The position numbers and the translations under genes were made by a program. The notes beneath the pieces were generated by a model. That model ran no database searches. It worked only from the letters and a program-made list of their open reading frames with translations, and was not told the DNA's origin. Shown one piece after another: positions 42,101 through 53,686 of a stretch of DNA of 64,000 nucleotides (position 1 is its first letter; each line of letters starts with the position of its first letter). This DNA is from Drosophila pseudoobscura (lineage: Eukaryota; Arthropoda; Insecta; Diptera; Drosophilidae). The stretch is from assembly GCF_009870125.1 (NCBI RefSeq), contig NC_046681.1, positions 4,402,001 to 4,466,000 of the forward strand, in the 5' to 3' direction.

Positions 42101-43320
42101 TTTGGGCCGAGGTCCATTCTGGGTTAAATGTCTTGAAAACTTCTCTCGCTCAACATGCATTTTACGACACTTTAAAGGGTCAATTTATAAGATTTATGTG
42201 TAGGTGGAGACATCTGTTCTGGTGCCTCAAATTAAGATTAATTAATTAAGTGATTTACGACCAGAGGAAAATGTTGCGAATTTGTTCCTGACCCTCTGCC
42301 CATTTTTCAAGAATTTCATTTTCATGTCTTCAGAAAATTCAAGCACTTGAATTCCAATTTGTTTGCTCGAACTTGTTGCCTTAAAAAAACCTCTTTGTAT
42401 AATTGCAAACTGTTGCCGTCCAAAGTGGAAAATCAATTTAATTTGCTGATGGGAAAAAAAATAGATTCGAATGTTGTGTGTTTATATATACAAATATCGA
42501 TGCAGTGGCGGTGCTTTCAAATCATATCAACTACTGAATGCAAAGGGTCGTTGAATGATTGGGTGTTAATAGAGACTCTTGGCAAATGTTGGGGCAATTT
42601 TTCGATATTTTTTAAAATGTGGGAGACTAAATTGAATACTTTGTGGAATCAAGCAAACGACTTATTGCTTTTACTTCTCTATTCTCTATTTCACTGGTCG
42701 CTTTGAAGTGATCTCTCTGCTCACGGGCAGTATAGCGAAATCCTGCGAGATCGGCTTGTGCTAAGAGACAGAGATGGCAGTGCCTTCCCGCGTGTTTTAT
42801 GGAAATTGAATTATCGCTTTCCACTTTAGTCACTGGATCAACAATCTCTTTTATTTCATTCACTATAGTTCATTCATCATTTGGCTCGTATGCAGTTTCG
42901 TTTAATGGACCACTTGTTGACGAACGCCAAAAATTCTTTTGTCCATCCAAACAGTCCGATTGAGACTCCAGAGTTTTGAGGGAAAATTTTGTGGAAACCA
43001 TAATACTGCTTTTTGCCCCCGTAAACGGAACAATACCCCACGTACACAATGGTCTTTTCTCCCGGGATGCGTTATTGGCAATAGACAAACTCCATTTGAG
43101 CGGATAATTGCATGCAGCGCTTTATAAATCAACAAACGTCTTCACATGGCAGAGGTTTTTGTGCATTCGATTGGCGGCTGCCTGGCTGCCTAGCTGGCTG
43201 CTGGATGGCAGAGTGAATGACTGCCTGACTGAGGACTGAGTGACTTGTTGGGTTGTACATTTCAATAAAACATTCAATGCATAACTACAATGGGCATAAG
43301 TTATGCTTCGCTGTTGAGCC

Positions 43321-43400
43321 ACAGAGAAAGCCAGAGAAGAAGAGAGAGAGTGAGAGGCAGAGAGACAGAGAGAGAGAGAGGAAAAAGTGAGAGAGAGGGG
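43321..43400 (+). repeat. GA-rich microsatellite
   Basis: Interrupted AGAGAG tracts on the plus strand. GAGA-type tracts can bind GAGA factor at fly promoters and enhancers, but no promoter is identified here. Confidence 0.75.
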
Positions 43401-43458
43401 GTGAGTGATAGAGTTCACTTGACTCGCACTAATTCCCTCCCAAGGATAATGATGTTGT

Positions 43459-43494
43459 TGTGGATGTGGAAGTGGATGTGGATGTGGATGTATG
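43459..43494 (+). repeat. GGATGT-type hexanucleotide repeat
   Basis: About five GGATGT-like units, some degenerate (GGAAGT). Confidence 0.75.
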
Positions 43495-45525
43495 GACAAC
43501 AACAGATAAGGATGCCATCGACTGACTGAATGTATGACTGAGTGGGCTGGCTTTTGTCTGGCTGAAAGCACTGCTCCTATACCTATGTATACCTCATCAT
43601 CTGTGTACTTTATCCCTGGATTATTTCAGCAGTCAAGTGGCGGGCGAACCTCTCCTGGTTAGGTTTAAGAAGGGCCCTGCAATTTTAATGGAGTTCCGTT
43701 CAACTCTAGATGCCTTCGTTTAAATACAAATAAATAAATCAAAAATATAAGCAACAAAAAAGTTATCGCTAAACTTCCGCTGCACGGACGCTTGAAAAAT
43801 GGCGGACATTGAACTTCTCAGCAGGCTGCCGAGGGCGTTACTAAAAATGTAAAATAAAAAGAACAGCCAAACGGAACTGAAAATAATCAAAAAAAAGGCA
43901 ACATCAACACGTAACATTAAACTTCACAGTCACAACGTATTCGGGTCTGGTCTGACGTTTCTTTAAAGTCGCCCCAGAGTCCACATCGAATGGGAACAGC
44001 TGCACGCCTGCAAGTATGCAATGCTGTAATACGAGAACGGCACGCGATGGGGCATTAGGACGAGCTTGTGGGTTGATGGAACGGAACGGAACGGAATCTA
44101 CAACATACATATATGTATGTACGAGTACGGCTTAAAAAGCAGGCAAGGCTACTAAACCATGGAGCTAAACTTAAGGAGCGGCAGAGCTTATATTGAAAGA
44201 GACTGAAGGAGTGTAAAGTGATAGAAAGATGAGATAATTCTGTACAAATATGCGGAATGTGTGAGGCAAAAAAGAAAACTTTCAAGCTGTTAATTATGCT
44301 ATATCAATGAGTATAAATTCCACACAGCACGGGGAGTGCCCCGCTCTCAGTGTACCTCCCATTTCATTCCATTCGTGTGCCCTTCCATCCTACGACAACG
44401 TGAGAACTGTTGAAGTAATCAACTCAATTAGCCGTCGCATAAGCAGCAGCCCAGCACCGCACAGCACCACAACTTCGCCCTCTCCAAGTCCCAAACAAAC
44501 ACAAAACTCAATTAGATGCCATAACTAAATAATCACAAACACATTTGAGCAAACAACGACTCCTCAACGCCATTCCTAGGCGACCACCGAACGTCGCTAT
44601 GTTGCTGTGAAAGCGGGAAAATAAAAAGAAAATAAGAGGAAAACCGGGTCAACAACAAGAACAACATTAACGTGAGCGCAACAATTTTGAAACAATGGCG
44701 ACAACAACCAGAGCAACAAGGCATGCTTGGAAAATTGCTTGAAATGTGCAGAAGCCCGGGTAAGGCTCACCAGCAATGGGAAACAGGGACCGAGGAAGCA
44801 TTCCAACATGTGACGCACGTGACAAAACTTGTCAAATGACTTTACTTCACTTTGACGGGGGAATCCCAGTCCTGGTCCAGAGTAAACACAACCAGCGTTC
44901 AGCTCAAGTGGAGGGCCGGCAGCCAGAATATGGAATCCCGGCCAGGATGAAATATATGTTTGCGTGTACTTGTCTCCCACTTCTCCCTTCTCCCTTCTCA
45001 TGAAATGCTTAAGAAAACTCTGCTCTTACTGAAACAATAAAAAGCGAGGGACGAAACAAAGAATGAGTCGCGTACCATATCCAGCTTTTCCCGACTTGTT
45101 GCGCCTCCAGCTAAATTATGACATTGAGGCGATGGAGGGGAACCCTCAGCGGCAGCATCAAATATTTCAAAAAACGCGGTGAAGTGGAATTCTATTTGAT
45201 TTTGAGATAACCACAACGGTTTCTTCTGGGTAAAATTTCTGGAAATATTCTGTTTGAAATCCATATCAGAGAATAGTAATAATTGTAATAAATATCCCCA
45301 AATTTCACCCAAATAGGTAGGCCTTGAAATTTACCTTGATTTGTAGAATGCTCGAGCCTGTGTGAGCTCCACCGATTTTCATTCTAGTCTGAGATCTCAA
45401 GCGATAAACATATTTTGGGAAAAAAAATAAAATTTTTTGTTTTTTTTTTTAATCCTACTTCCGTAAACAGGCAAACGTAAATATTTATTTAAAAAAAAGT
45501 GAATAAAATGTGTAATAAAAATTGA

Positions 45526-45545
45526 TTTTTTTTTTTATTTGGCAG
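45526..45545 (+). promoter_or_regulatory. Probable 3' splice acceptor before the CGP gene
   Basis: A run of T followed by ATTTGGCAG fits a fly splice acceptor, 14 nt upstream of the ATG at 45560. It implies a non-coding upstream exon whose donor I could not fix. Confidence 0.4.
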
Positions 45546-45559
45546 AAGGAACTCCTAAG

Positions 45560-45742
45560 ATGTGCAATCCTTGCTTCCGTTCAATGCCCGGCACCTGCTG
45601 TGGACCTACTGGTGGTCTGGGACCGTGCCTCCTGTGTGGACCCTACAACGGCCAGTGGTTCCGGTCGATCAATCACTGCTGCGGCCCGTGCGGACCATAT
45701 GGCTGCTGCTCCTGCTATGGGCCCTATGGGGGACACTGTTAG
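45560..45742 (+). CDS. Cys-Gly-Pro-rich small protein, Mst/CGP sperm-tail type
   Basis: A 60-residue protein starting at the true ATG, MCNPCFRSM, a start typical of the family. It has 13 cysteines and repeated CGP/CGPY units (CCGPTGG, LLCGPYNG, HCCGPCGPYG, SCYGPYGGHC). Fly Mst(3)CGP proteins are short, Cys-Gly-Pro-repeat components of the sperm flagellum (outer dense fibre-like material) made in the male germ line; this match is by composition and motif. The protein is at the short end of that family. An AATAAA at 45919 could serve as polyadenylation signal. I did not find an exact copy of the 12-nt translational control element of the family upstream. It lies 650 bp before a probable male-meiosis gene, which supports testis expression. 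A metal-binding or cuticle-type Cys-rich protein is the alternative. Confidence 0.65.
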   Translation: MCNPCFRSMPGTCCGPTGGLGPCLLCGPYNGQWFRSINHCCGPCGPYGCCSCYGPYGGHC

Positions 45743-46388
45743 CCTGCTTAGAAGGAAAGTAGGATCCACCACCGATTACCAAAATCAATCGCGAGACCTT
45801 AGATCAGAAGAAACTACATTCTGGACAGAAGTGGAACCAAATTGGAATGTGCCCAAAAAAGGGCCGTTCTCTAGCGAACATCTCTTGATTAAAAACTACA
45901 AGAAAGAAGACTGGTGTAAATAAATTATTTGATGTAATTTTTTCCCTCACATTTTCTGAATACTCTTTTTTGGAGGGCTTTAGAGCTAAAACTAGCATCG
46001 ACACTTTGAAAAAAAAACTACTAAGGACATCATGGAGTTATCCGTGCTGTCGTGGACACAGACCAATGATGGTCAGTGGATCTAATAGATGAATGCAAAA
46101 ATTAAATGAATATTTTGTGAAAATAAACCCTCCATACAAATGTATGGAAATAAGATAAAAAAAACAATTTTACTGATAAAATCGATCTATCCTTGAGTTT
46201 TGTTTCTCATTCAACGTGCTAAATCGTATCTAGATGTAATTTATTTTAGTATGTTTCCATAAAGTTCAGTTCAGAAATAATGCACTAGTTAATGTTTTTT
46301 CATAACCAAGTAGCCTGTGAATTATTGTATTCGTTAGAATTATTGTAGCAAGTATCATAATTCATAAGTCGGTCGGAAGTTCAGAAAG
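45743..46388 (+). other. Spacer between the CGP gene and australin
   Basis: It holds the 3' UTR of the CGP gene (AATAAA at 45919-45924) and presumably the promoter of the Borealin-family gene. No other feature seen. Confidence 0.5.
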
Positions 46389-47123
46389 ATGCCTCGCACC
46401 CGAATTGTGACGCGTCAGGCGAAGCGCGAGAAAGCCGACCAAGAGGAGAAGGTACGCCTAACTCAAATCAAGATCGATGCCGTTCTGGAGCAGGTCGATG
46501 AGCTTGAGAAGCGCGCCAAGAATCAGGTGGACACTCAAATCAAGCTCATCCACGCCCGGACTGACAATCATTTGCTTGAGATGAAAATGTCGGAGTTTTT
46601 GAATCTGAAGCTGAAATATTTCACCGACTACAAGTGGAAGGGTAAGTGAATGCGAATACTTGCTACTATGACAGCCTCACAGTTATCCTCTTCAGTTCCC
46701 GAGCCACCAACCAGCCGAGCACGCAGCAGCTCGATCAGCACCGCTCGCGGACGTTCGCGTACTCCCCAGACCTCCCTTCTGCCGCGCTCACTCATACAAT
46801 CGATGGACAGGGGTAATTTTAACCGTGGAAGAACCCCACAGAAAGTGCCACCCATGCCTTTTTTACGTTTTCCACGCGCCGGAGAGTTGGTGCTGTCCAG
46901 TGGAGGCAGCCCGCTGGCTGTTCAGACTGATCGGCGGGAGGACTGTGCCGACGTACACATACCCACCAAAAAGGGCGTGTTCATGGTAAAGCCCCTTAAA
47001 ATGAAGCAGGTGAACCGTGAGGTGCTCATGCAACTGGACGCGAATGTACTGAGCCAAGTGAAGACTTTGAAGAGTAATCTAGAAGTAATTGTGGACATGG
47101 CCACCAAAATGGGCAAGATGTAG
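46389..47123 (+). CDS. aust: Borealin-family chromosomal passenger protein, probably Australin
   Basis: Two exons: 46389-46641 and 46696-47123, with a 54-nt GTAAGT...TTCAG intron in phase 1 (junction codon G|TT). The 226-residue product starts MPRTRIVTRQAKREKADQEE and has a charged helical N-terminus (residues about 10-83), the part of Borealin that forms the three-helix bundle with INCENP and Survivin. A Ser/Arg-rich middle with SP/TP-like sites follows, then the family signature PPMPFLRFPRAGELVLSSGG-SPLAVQ and a C-terminal domain ending NLEVIVDMATKMGKM. D. melanogaster has two such proteins: Borr (about 315 residues as I remember) and the shorter Australin, which replaces it in male meiosis. 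Length and position next to Ca-alpha1D favour Australin. The complex, with Aurora B, acts at centromeres and the spindle midzone. AATAAA at 47440 is a possible polyadenylation signal. Confidence 0.85.
46642..46695 (+). other. Intron of the Borealin-family gene
   Basis: 54 nt; donor GG|GTAAGTG, acceptor CTCTTCAG|TTCCCG. Removing it joins two frames that otherwise end or begin without homologous sequence, and restores one Borealin-like protein. Confidence 0.92.
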
Positions 47124-48000
47124 TGTACGCCCTGCCCTGGACCGCTTCTTTGGACGAGCTTACAGCCAGTAATACCCGACAAAGATGTATGTAAGAAATA
47201 AGTGGATAATACATTTTTCTAAGTATAAAATAATATTATATTACATTTGAAGGTACAAAATGGATTACTCATATGGAACAAATGGCAAACTTAAGTTTTC
47301 TTGCTAAACTCGACTTTGATCTTCCCACGAACCACGCCTTATCCAACCCAATCAACCAATCCTCCAATCAACAATGCCTTCTGCTGCTCCATCCCAACTA
47401 ACTTTTTTCGTTTCATTTTGTATCCTCTACAGAATGATGAATAAATTATATTAAAACCAATGATGTGCTCGTATCAGTTGGTAATCCCATGTCAAGCCAG
47501 CTGTAGCATGAGAACATTAAACTCACATTACAATGGGAATAAAAAGTACCTTTTACGTACATCTAGCTTACTGAATAACGAAGCCGTTTTGTTCATTCAT
47601 TTTCAAACCACTTTCACTTCCATCAACCTCAATTTATTAGCCAAAAGAAGTAGAGAACAAAATTACAGCCAACATTAGCTTGCCGATTGCTGCAGACCAG
47701 GCTAGTATTGGGGAGTTCAATTTTTCAGGCCTGCTGTTGGGTTGGGTTTTGCTCGAAGTCCACGGGGTGCATTTAAGGCTATAGCCGATTTTATTGTAAA
47801 TATTTGGCTCGTTTAGAGCTAATGACACCTCGGGGACCACCAGCGAGTCGTGTAATGCTAATGGGTCTATGGAGTGCCAATTTGTCTGTCAGAATATACA
47901 GGGTGAAAATAGGGAGAGTGAGTCTTCTTGTTGTATTTATTATAAAGGGAGCTATGGTTGATTTTAAATTTGAACAGAACAAGTAGAGGCGTCCCGGCTG
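47124..48000. other. Convergent 3' regions of aust and the CDV3-like gene
   Basis: About 880 bp between two converging genes. It holds AATAAA on the plus strand at 47440-47445 and, on the minus strand, AATAAA at 47941-47936, about 60 nt after the CDV3-like stop codon. No other feature. Confidence 0.6.
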
Positions 48001-48699
48001 TTACTTGGGGCGCTTCAATATCTTTGAGTCACTCAAGGACGGAAAGTACTCCAGGCTATTGAGATCGGGGGCTTGGGGCTTGAACGGCATCGTAGACGGA
48101 GCCTTGCGCTGAAGTGGCTGCGCCTTGCGTTTGTTAAAGTCGCCCTGGCTCTGACGGAGAGCCGGGGGAATGTAGATTTGTTTCTTGACCACCGGGGTAT
48201 TCGCTTTTATGTCTGATTGTCCCTGGCTATCCTGCTCCGACTTCTGCCAGGGACATGTTGTGGCAAGCGCGCGTTCCCCATCCTTTGATCCCACATCAAC
48301 GCCATCACCTCCAGTGTCCAGCTGCTCCGGCTCCTCCTTCAGATCGTCACCAGCGAATGGGGCAGGTGCAGGGACAGGGGATGTAAGCGCCATCGATAAG
48401 GTGCGTGGCACGTAAGTAAATTGACGACGATTCTCCTCGGTGAAGTCAGACCATTCATCCTCTTCGCTGAAGGCCTCATCTGAGAAACGGATCCCGAATT
48501 TCAGCGAAGCTGAGGCTCCTTTAGAATCAGTTCCCGATGCCTCCGATTGAAAGGCATCCTCCAGGTTGGAGTTGTCCTCCGATGAATACTTCGTTGATTC
48601 TTCGAGCGTTTTGTACAGCTCCTCAGCGGCCAAATATTCGGCACTTCTTTTTGACTTTTTGTTATCCTTTTTGGAAAAGAAATCTTCGAGATTGGACAT
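48001..48699 (-). CDS. CDV3-like protein, intronless
   Basis: A 232-residue protein from a clear ATG. The N-terminus MSNLEDFFSKKDNKKSKRSA, the PWQK motif, KKQIYIPPALRQSQGDF and the near-C-terminal APDLNSLEYFPSLSDSK are the conserved blocks of the CDV3 family (the -L..FFAKKDKKKK- start, the -Y(I/V)PP(A/G)(L/M)R- box and the -FPSL- box). The parts between are acidic and Ser-rich, predicted disordered. CDV3 is a small, abundant cytoplasmic protein of poorly known role. The frame has no intron and ends soon after FPSL, whereas I remember CDV3 proteins continuing further. D. melanogaster has a CDV3 homologue (CG3760, by recollection) that I believe maps elsewhere, so this may be a second, retroposed copy. 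It converges with the Borealin-family gene. Confidence 0.75.
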   Translation of the reverse strand: MSNLEDFFSKKDNKKSKRSAEYLAAEELYKTLEESTKYSSEDNSNLEDAFQSEASGTDSKGASASLKFGIRFSDEAFSEEDEWSDFTEENRRQFTYVPRTLSMALTSPVPAPAPFAGDDLKEEPEQLDTGGDGVDVGSKDGERALATTCPWQKSEQDSQGQSDIKANTPVVKKQIYIPPALRQSQGDFNKRKAQPLQRKAPSTMPFKPQAPDLNSLEYFPSLSDSKILKRPK

Positions 48700-49009
48700 T
48701 TTTGTATATTTGTATGTATATTTTAGTCTCTGCCAGGAACAAAACTTTCGGATTGTTTTTCCTACTAGTACAATTTTTCTGCGAAATATCTATTTTTGGA
48801 GAAACTCGTCTGAAATTGACAGCAAAACTATTGGTTAATAAGAGCCTACTTGATATTGAGAAATAAATAGACTAGCGCCGCAGCTCATGTGGCGTCTCTG
48901 CACCTCGTCTTCCGATGAATCGCAGCCACAGTTGTCACTGAAATTTACTACAGCACCACGCACATCGATCTGAGCTTCTTCTACCAATTATTGGATTATT
49001 GCATTTGTA
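48700..49009. other. Upstream region of the CDV3-like gene
   Basis: Presumably holds the promoter of the minus-strand CDV3-like gene. No motif was clear enough to mark. Confidence 0.35.
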
Positions 49010-49200
49010 TATAAGTATATATAAAGTATATATATTCATGATCAGCATCCATCTGGTTATCCACACTCCTGTTAGATTTCGCTGTTACAATTGCCCCACC
49101 CCCTTCCAGCCACACAATGGACTACAAATCTGTGGCATCTATAATTTAGAAGATACGCGAAAATTAAACGCACAATCATAGTGAATGACCATAAGAAAAT
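49010..49200 (+). mobile_element. DINE-1/INE-1-type remnant (copy 3)
   Basis: Shares AAAGTATATATATTC.TGAT and CAGCATC with copy 1, and CTGTGGCAT...GAAGATACGCGAAAA then AATCATAG.GAATGACCAT with copy 2. It is degenerate and has lost its core tract. Confidence 0.65.
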
Positions 49201-52200
49201 AATGTAATTATACATCTCCAAGTTGTATTTTCATTAAGACCAGGAGCTTCTGCTCAAAGATCTAAACTAAACTAAAAAAATATTTATATATATTTTAATA
49301 TAATGGGTGGACTCAAACGTTCTACATTGTGCTGTGTGAGAAGCATTAGTGGTATCGATTGGGGGTATCGGACAGTGAGCAAAGAGCGGCACCGCTTCGA
49401 GTGTCCCAACGCCCAAGACGACATAGGCCTGTAGGTATGTCTGTACCATAGAATTCTCTTTGAAAAACTATGTCATGCACGTATTGGAAATTATAAGAAC
49501 ATGCAAGGGTAACTAAAGCTTCGGTTTCCTAATCCAGGGTTCCGGCCACGCGTAACGTATCCCCCTTGTACTCGAAAGCTGTAATAACATAATTTTTGTG
49601 TTTGAGCGTGTGGAGAGAGGAAGGAGGGACATGGTCTATGAGATATCCTCTCCGCTGACATATGCCACTAATTAGAATTATGTGCGCGTAATGCCCTGGC
49701 CACGCCTCTTCTGTGCAATCGCTGCATTCGCCCACTTCCCGCTATGCGGCGACATTTGGAGTGGAGGAGCAAACCTTTTTATGCCACTGTGCCGCATATG
49801 TTCATTATGTTTGCCAGCCGACAAGTCCTCCACGAGTGCTCGACGTCTGCTTGAGTAATTACCAGGAACCACAGACCAGAAACAGAAACAGAAGCAGAAA
49901 CAGTGGCAGAAGGAGAAGCGCATCGTGAATGCAATGGCAGAATGCAAGTGCAGGTTGTCCTTGTCGTCCTTGTCGCCGGGGCGACACTGGCATCGTCACC
50001 ACTGCAAAAGCTTTTTATGAAACGACGATGACATAAAACAAATGTGCTGGCCAAAAGAGACAGGGCCAGAGGGACGGACCGGGAGGTAACGCCAACAACA
50101 AGATTTGTTCATGTCACTACTTAAATTTATTATTTAATTAGTGGGGACCATTTGGGTGTGTATTAATCAAATTTGTTTGGATACAAAGGAGAAACCTAAT
50201 AGATGTTTCAAAAGCCCAGAAAGAAATTTAATTAAATTATATAAATAATAGCTTTGGAACATGGACAGATGTATGTAAAAATCTGTACATTTACAAGTCC
50301 ACAAATGGTGAAATATTGTAAGAAAACGGGCAGAAAATCCACAAACAAATATCACGCCAGTTCTCCTTGAGTATGGAATTTCGTAGTAAATGGTTCCTAA
50401 ATATATTGTGTCAATTTTGTACTTTACTAATATTGCCACTGTTTTTTTTTCCTAAAAACCATTTAAATTTCTTAAATTTCTTTGTTTTATAAAAATGTTG
50501 GCGCTTGCCTCAACATCTTCGGTTGCCCAGAGTCGATTCGATGTCTACACCACTTACATTTTGGATGTAGAAAAGCACCTGTGATTGTCAGTTAGTAATT
50601 AATATTATTCAATTAACACCAAAGGCCAATTAAAAGATGAAAGTGAAATCGAAAATTAAAATTTTGCCGCTAGCCGCAGGGAGTAAAAAATTAGACAAAG
50701 ACCATAAGAATGTATCTGGATTTTTAATCAAAGTTTTCAATATTTTCGAGCCCCTCTCATTTAAAAATTCCACTCCTCGAGGCCACAAATATCTCATTAG
50801 GAGAGCTCGAGCATCAAAGGGAAATGTTTGGAAATAAGAGTAGAACATTTCATTGCACATGAGTCAGTGGCTGAAAAAAGGAGCAGTTGCCAAGTCTGCA
50901 TGAAAAGTTCAGAGAGCAACTGTGAAAACTATCAGAGGAAAGCCCCGAAACCGAAAGCATCAAAAGTTCAGACGGAACCGCACACACACGGGGTGGGAAA
51001 CAGGAGGCGGAAGGAGAACAGTACCGATGGAACAGAGGAAAATCAACCCCCACCGGAAGGGAGACTGCTAAAAATATTGGCGCCACATTGGCGGCCCGTC
51101 TGGCCGGAGAGTCGGCGACGTCTGCGGCTCATCTCAACGATGACTACTCCAGCTCCAGCTCCAGCACCAGCTTCAGCTCCTTCTCCTCCTCCAACTCCAA
51201 CTCCTGTTATTGCTATTGATTTTGTGAGGGTGTGTCTGGGGGGTGGTGTGCGTATACGAAAACAGGGAATCCTTCAATGGGGACACATTCACATTCACCA
51301 TGATGCATAATTCGGGAACACCCTCGCGTAGTGCTGATGACATCATCATGACCATCAGTTTCAGTATCATCGGCAGTGGTAAACAATTTTCAGCTAAGAA
51401 CTTTCGCATGGAGTTTTATTTTATTTTCGCCTTAGCTCGGCTTACCCTCTGCCAGTGCACTCTTCTTCGATACTGTTTGCTCATATGAACATTATATTTT
51501 ATGCTTATTGTGCGACTCGATTACTTTAAAGCTGTTTATAGCCCTCTGACGCAGTCCGTTGAAAATTTTATTCAGTCATTTTCCCCGTGGCCTGAACCCG
51601 ACAATTTGTACCGTACATACGTAAGACCATTACAGTAAAGTGTTACAACACATTTAAATTATAGACTTATCCGCGTCACGCACGTTTTCCCGACTTTAAC
51701 ACATGCACGCGCTTTTCGCACTCCTCTCTATGTGGATCGCATCCATCGCATCGCTACCATCGCTGTGGCATGAAAATTGTTTGTCGAATTATGGATAGTT
51801 GGTAGCACGTTTGCCGAAACCAACAGAGAAGATATACCAAATAGGATCCCAATGAAGAGAGTGCATATCACACCCAACTTCTTTCTGCTAAATGCCTTTT
51901 AAATATACCTTTTTCTCTGGAGCGCATTTTTTTGAACTATTTCATGGAATAGCGTAAAATTATACACGTCTATAGAGATATATGTACATATGTACGTGTA
52001 TGTGTCTTTTTAAGAGCCTCTGAGATTGGAGGCTTATTAGTAGGAAGCCGAATGTCTATTAAGACTACAGCTTGTATGTATTTCTATATCTGTATGTATC
52101 ATCTATCGGCAACTGAGGACGATAAGAATTCTGACTATTCAAAAGCGTTTTCATATTGATGAACTAAAACTGTTGTGTTGCCTTTATCCAATTTTCTTAT

Positions 52201-52275
52201 TTGCCTCCTTTTTGTTTGATTTAATCAATGTGCATCGGCATTTTCCAGCGCACATTTGCTTCGGCTCCCCCGACA

Positions 52276-52276
52276 A

Positions 52277-52307
<31 letters not shown>

Positions 52308-52310
52308 TGG
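52276..52310 (+). repeat. CCCACCG heptanucleotide repeat
   Basis: Four tandem CCACCGC-type units. Confidence 0.85.
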
Positions 52311-53650
52311 CCATGCCTCTTTCTCTTTAACGGTTTATTTATTTGTGTTTGACTTTCGCTGCGTGGCGGGAAAATGGCGCGGAGGAAGCTCCGAAAGCAA
52401 ATACAATTACAGTGAGTGCTCCTTCTCCTGTTTCTGTTTCTGTTCCTGGTGCAGCTCCTTATTCGACTTTGCTGCTTTTGCCATCTCTTTCCAGCACTCT
52501 CGCACTGTCGCTTTCGCACTCACGCCAGAAATTGGCCAAAAGCACAGATAAAAGTAAATACATAAGTAAACAAATCATTTGGAAAAATATTTTTGCGCAC
52601 AAATCACATCAAGGTGCAAAAATTATTTACGAATATTATTTTGGCAAACGAAGCGTCGAAGAAGAGCAAAGTGCAAAGAAAAGGTCGACGCAATGGATGG
52701 TTGGAAGTACAGATGTATGGATGGATAGACATGCAGGAGAGAGGGAGAGGTGGATAGAGCAAGTGCCAAAATGTGAGAAAATGGAAAGTCGAAAGCAAAA
52801 TGTTAAAAGCGTGGAAAGTGTAAATATTGCCAGTGCCATAATATTTGTGCAGCTATGTATTTTTCCTTTTCCTTTATTCTGGTGCTCCCTCCGCCTCCCC
52901 ATCGCTCTCTCCCACTGCATTTCGTTGATGAGTGTAAGCTTCAATGGTTCTCAGCAAAGATGATAAAGTTCTTGACGGACTGACTCACGGACTGGCTGAT
53001 GATGGAGCTGGCTTCAATGGAAGTCCAATCATGAATGATGTGTACAATGTGTGAAGTTGTGGCATAGACAGGAACCTTGATTGCTTGGACAGTGATTTCT
53101 AATCTGCTGCTTATTTATATTTGGTTTTTATTTTCCTTGAAAGTCTGCTGGTACGAGTTTGGTGGAGTTTTCGTTCATCAAAATATTTTTGAAGGCTTAC
53201 ATTTAGTGTGATGCCAGTGAAAATATATTATTCAAGACAACTAATTATATAATTCCGTAATGCTCTCTCGAACTAAATAATCGGGCTATTTCAAGAACAT
53301 TTCTCTAACATTTAGCATAAACATGTTCACTGATAATACCATCTCGTACTCGTAAGAGCAAAAGTATTTCTGTAAGAGCAGCCGAAATTATTTTTACACA
53401 AACAAGAAGTTTCGCAGCACTTGCACTTCCGCTTTCAAGTGCCTGCCTTTGGGTGTACTGGGTACTGGCACAGATTATTATAGTAAAACAAATAAATACG
53501 AGTACTCGTACGTATGCGCCAGAGAGAAGGAAACCTCTATGTGGAGAAAATTTGGATTTATGGCAAAAAGTTGTGTGTGGCGCCAAATTCGCGAGACTAA
53601 CAATGTTCGCTAGAATTTCTCGAAAGTTTTCTGTAAAATGCACAACCCTC

Positions 53651-53686
53651 TGCCCCTGCCCCTGCCCCTGCCCCTGCCCCTACCCC
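53651..53686 (+). repeat. CCCCTG hexanucleotide repeat
   Basis: Five tandem TGCCCC units followed by a degenerate TACCCC. Confidence 0.9.

Larger units (their letters stand above)
31710..45545. other. Long intergenic stretch
   Basis: No gene I can support across about 14 kb. It contains GA-rich (43321-43400) and GGATGT-type (43459-43494) microsatellites and a GGAAC repeat near 44080-44097. A 66-codon minus-strand frame at 36180-35980 (GTG at its 5' end, ending KDHFGNESLDWE) has coding-like codon use but no family I recognise. A fragment with CCCTTCGCAAGGGTATTAAG near 32560-32580 resembles repeat ends. Confidence 0.4.

Noticed and set aside
45121..45180. CATCAAATATTT-like word resembling the CGP-family translational control element
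   Set aside because: It carries an extra base relative to the element I remember and lies over 350 bp upstream, on the far side of an unproven intron.
52343..52963. 206-codon plus-strand ORF
   Set aside because: Starts at TTG and is composed of repetitive Ser/Pro then charged sequence; no conserved motif.
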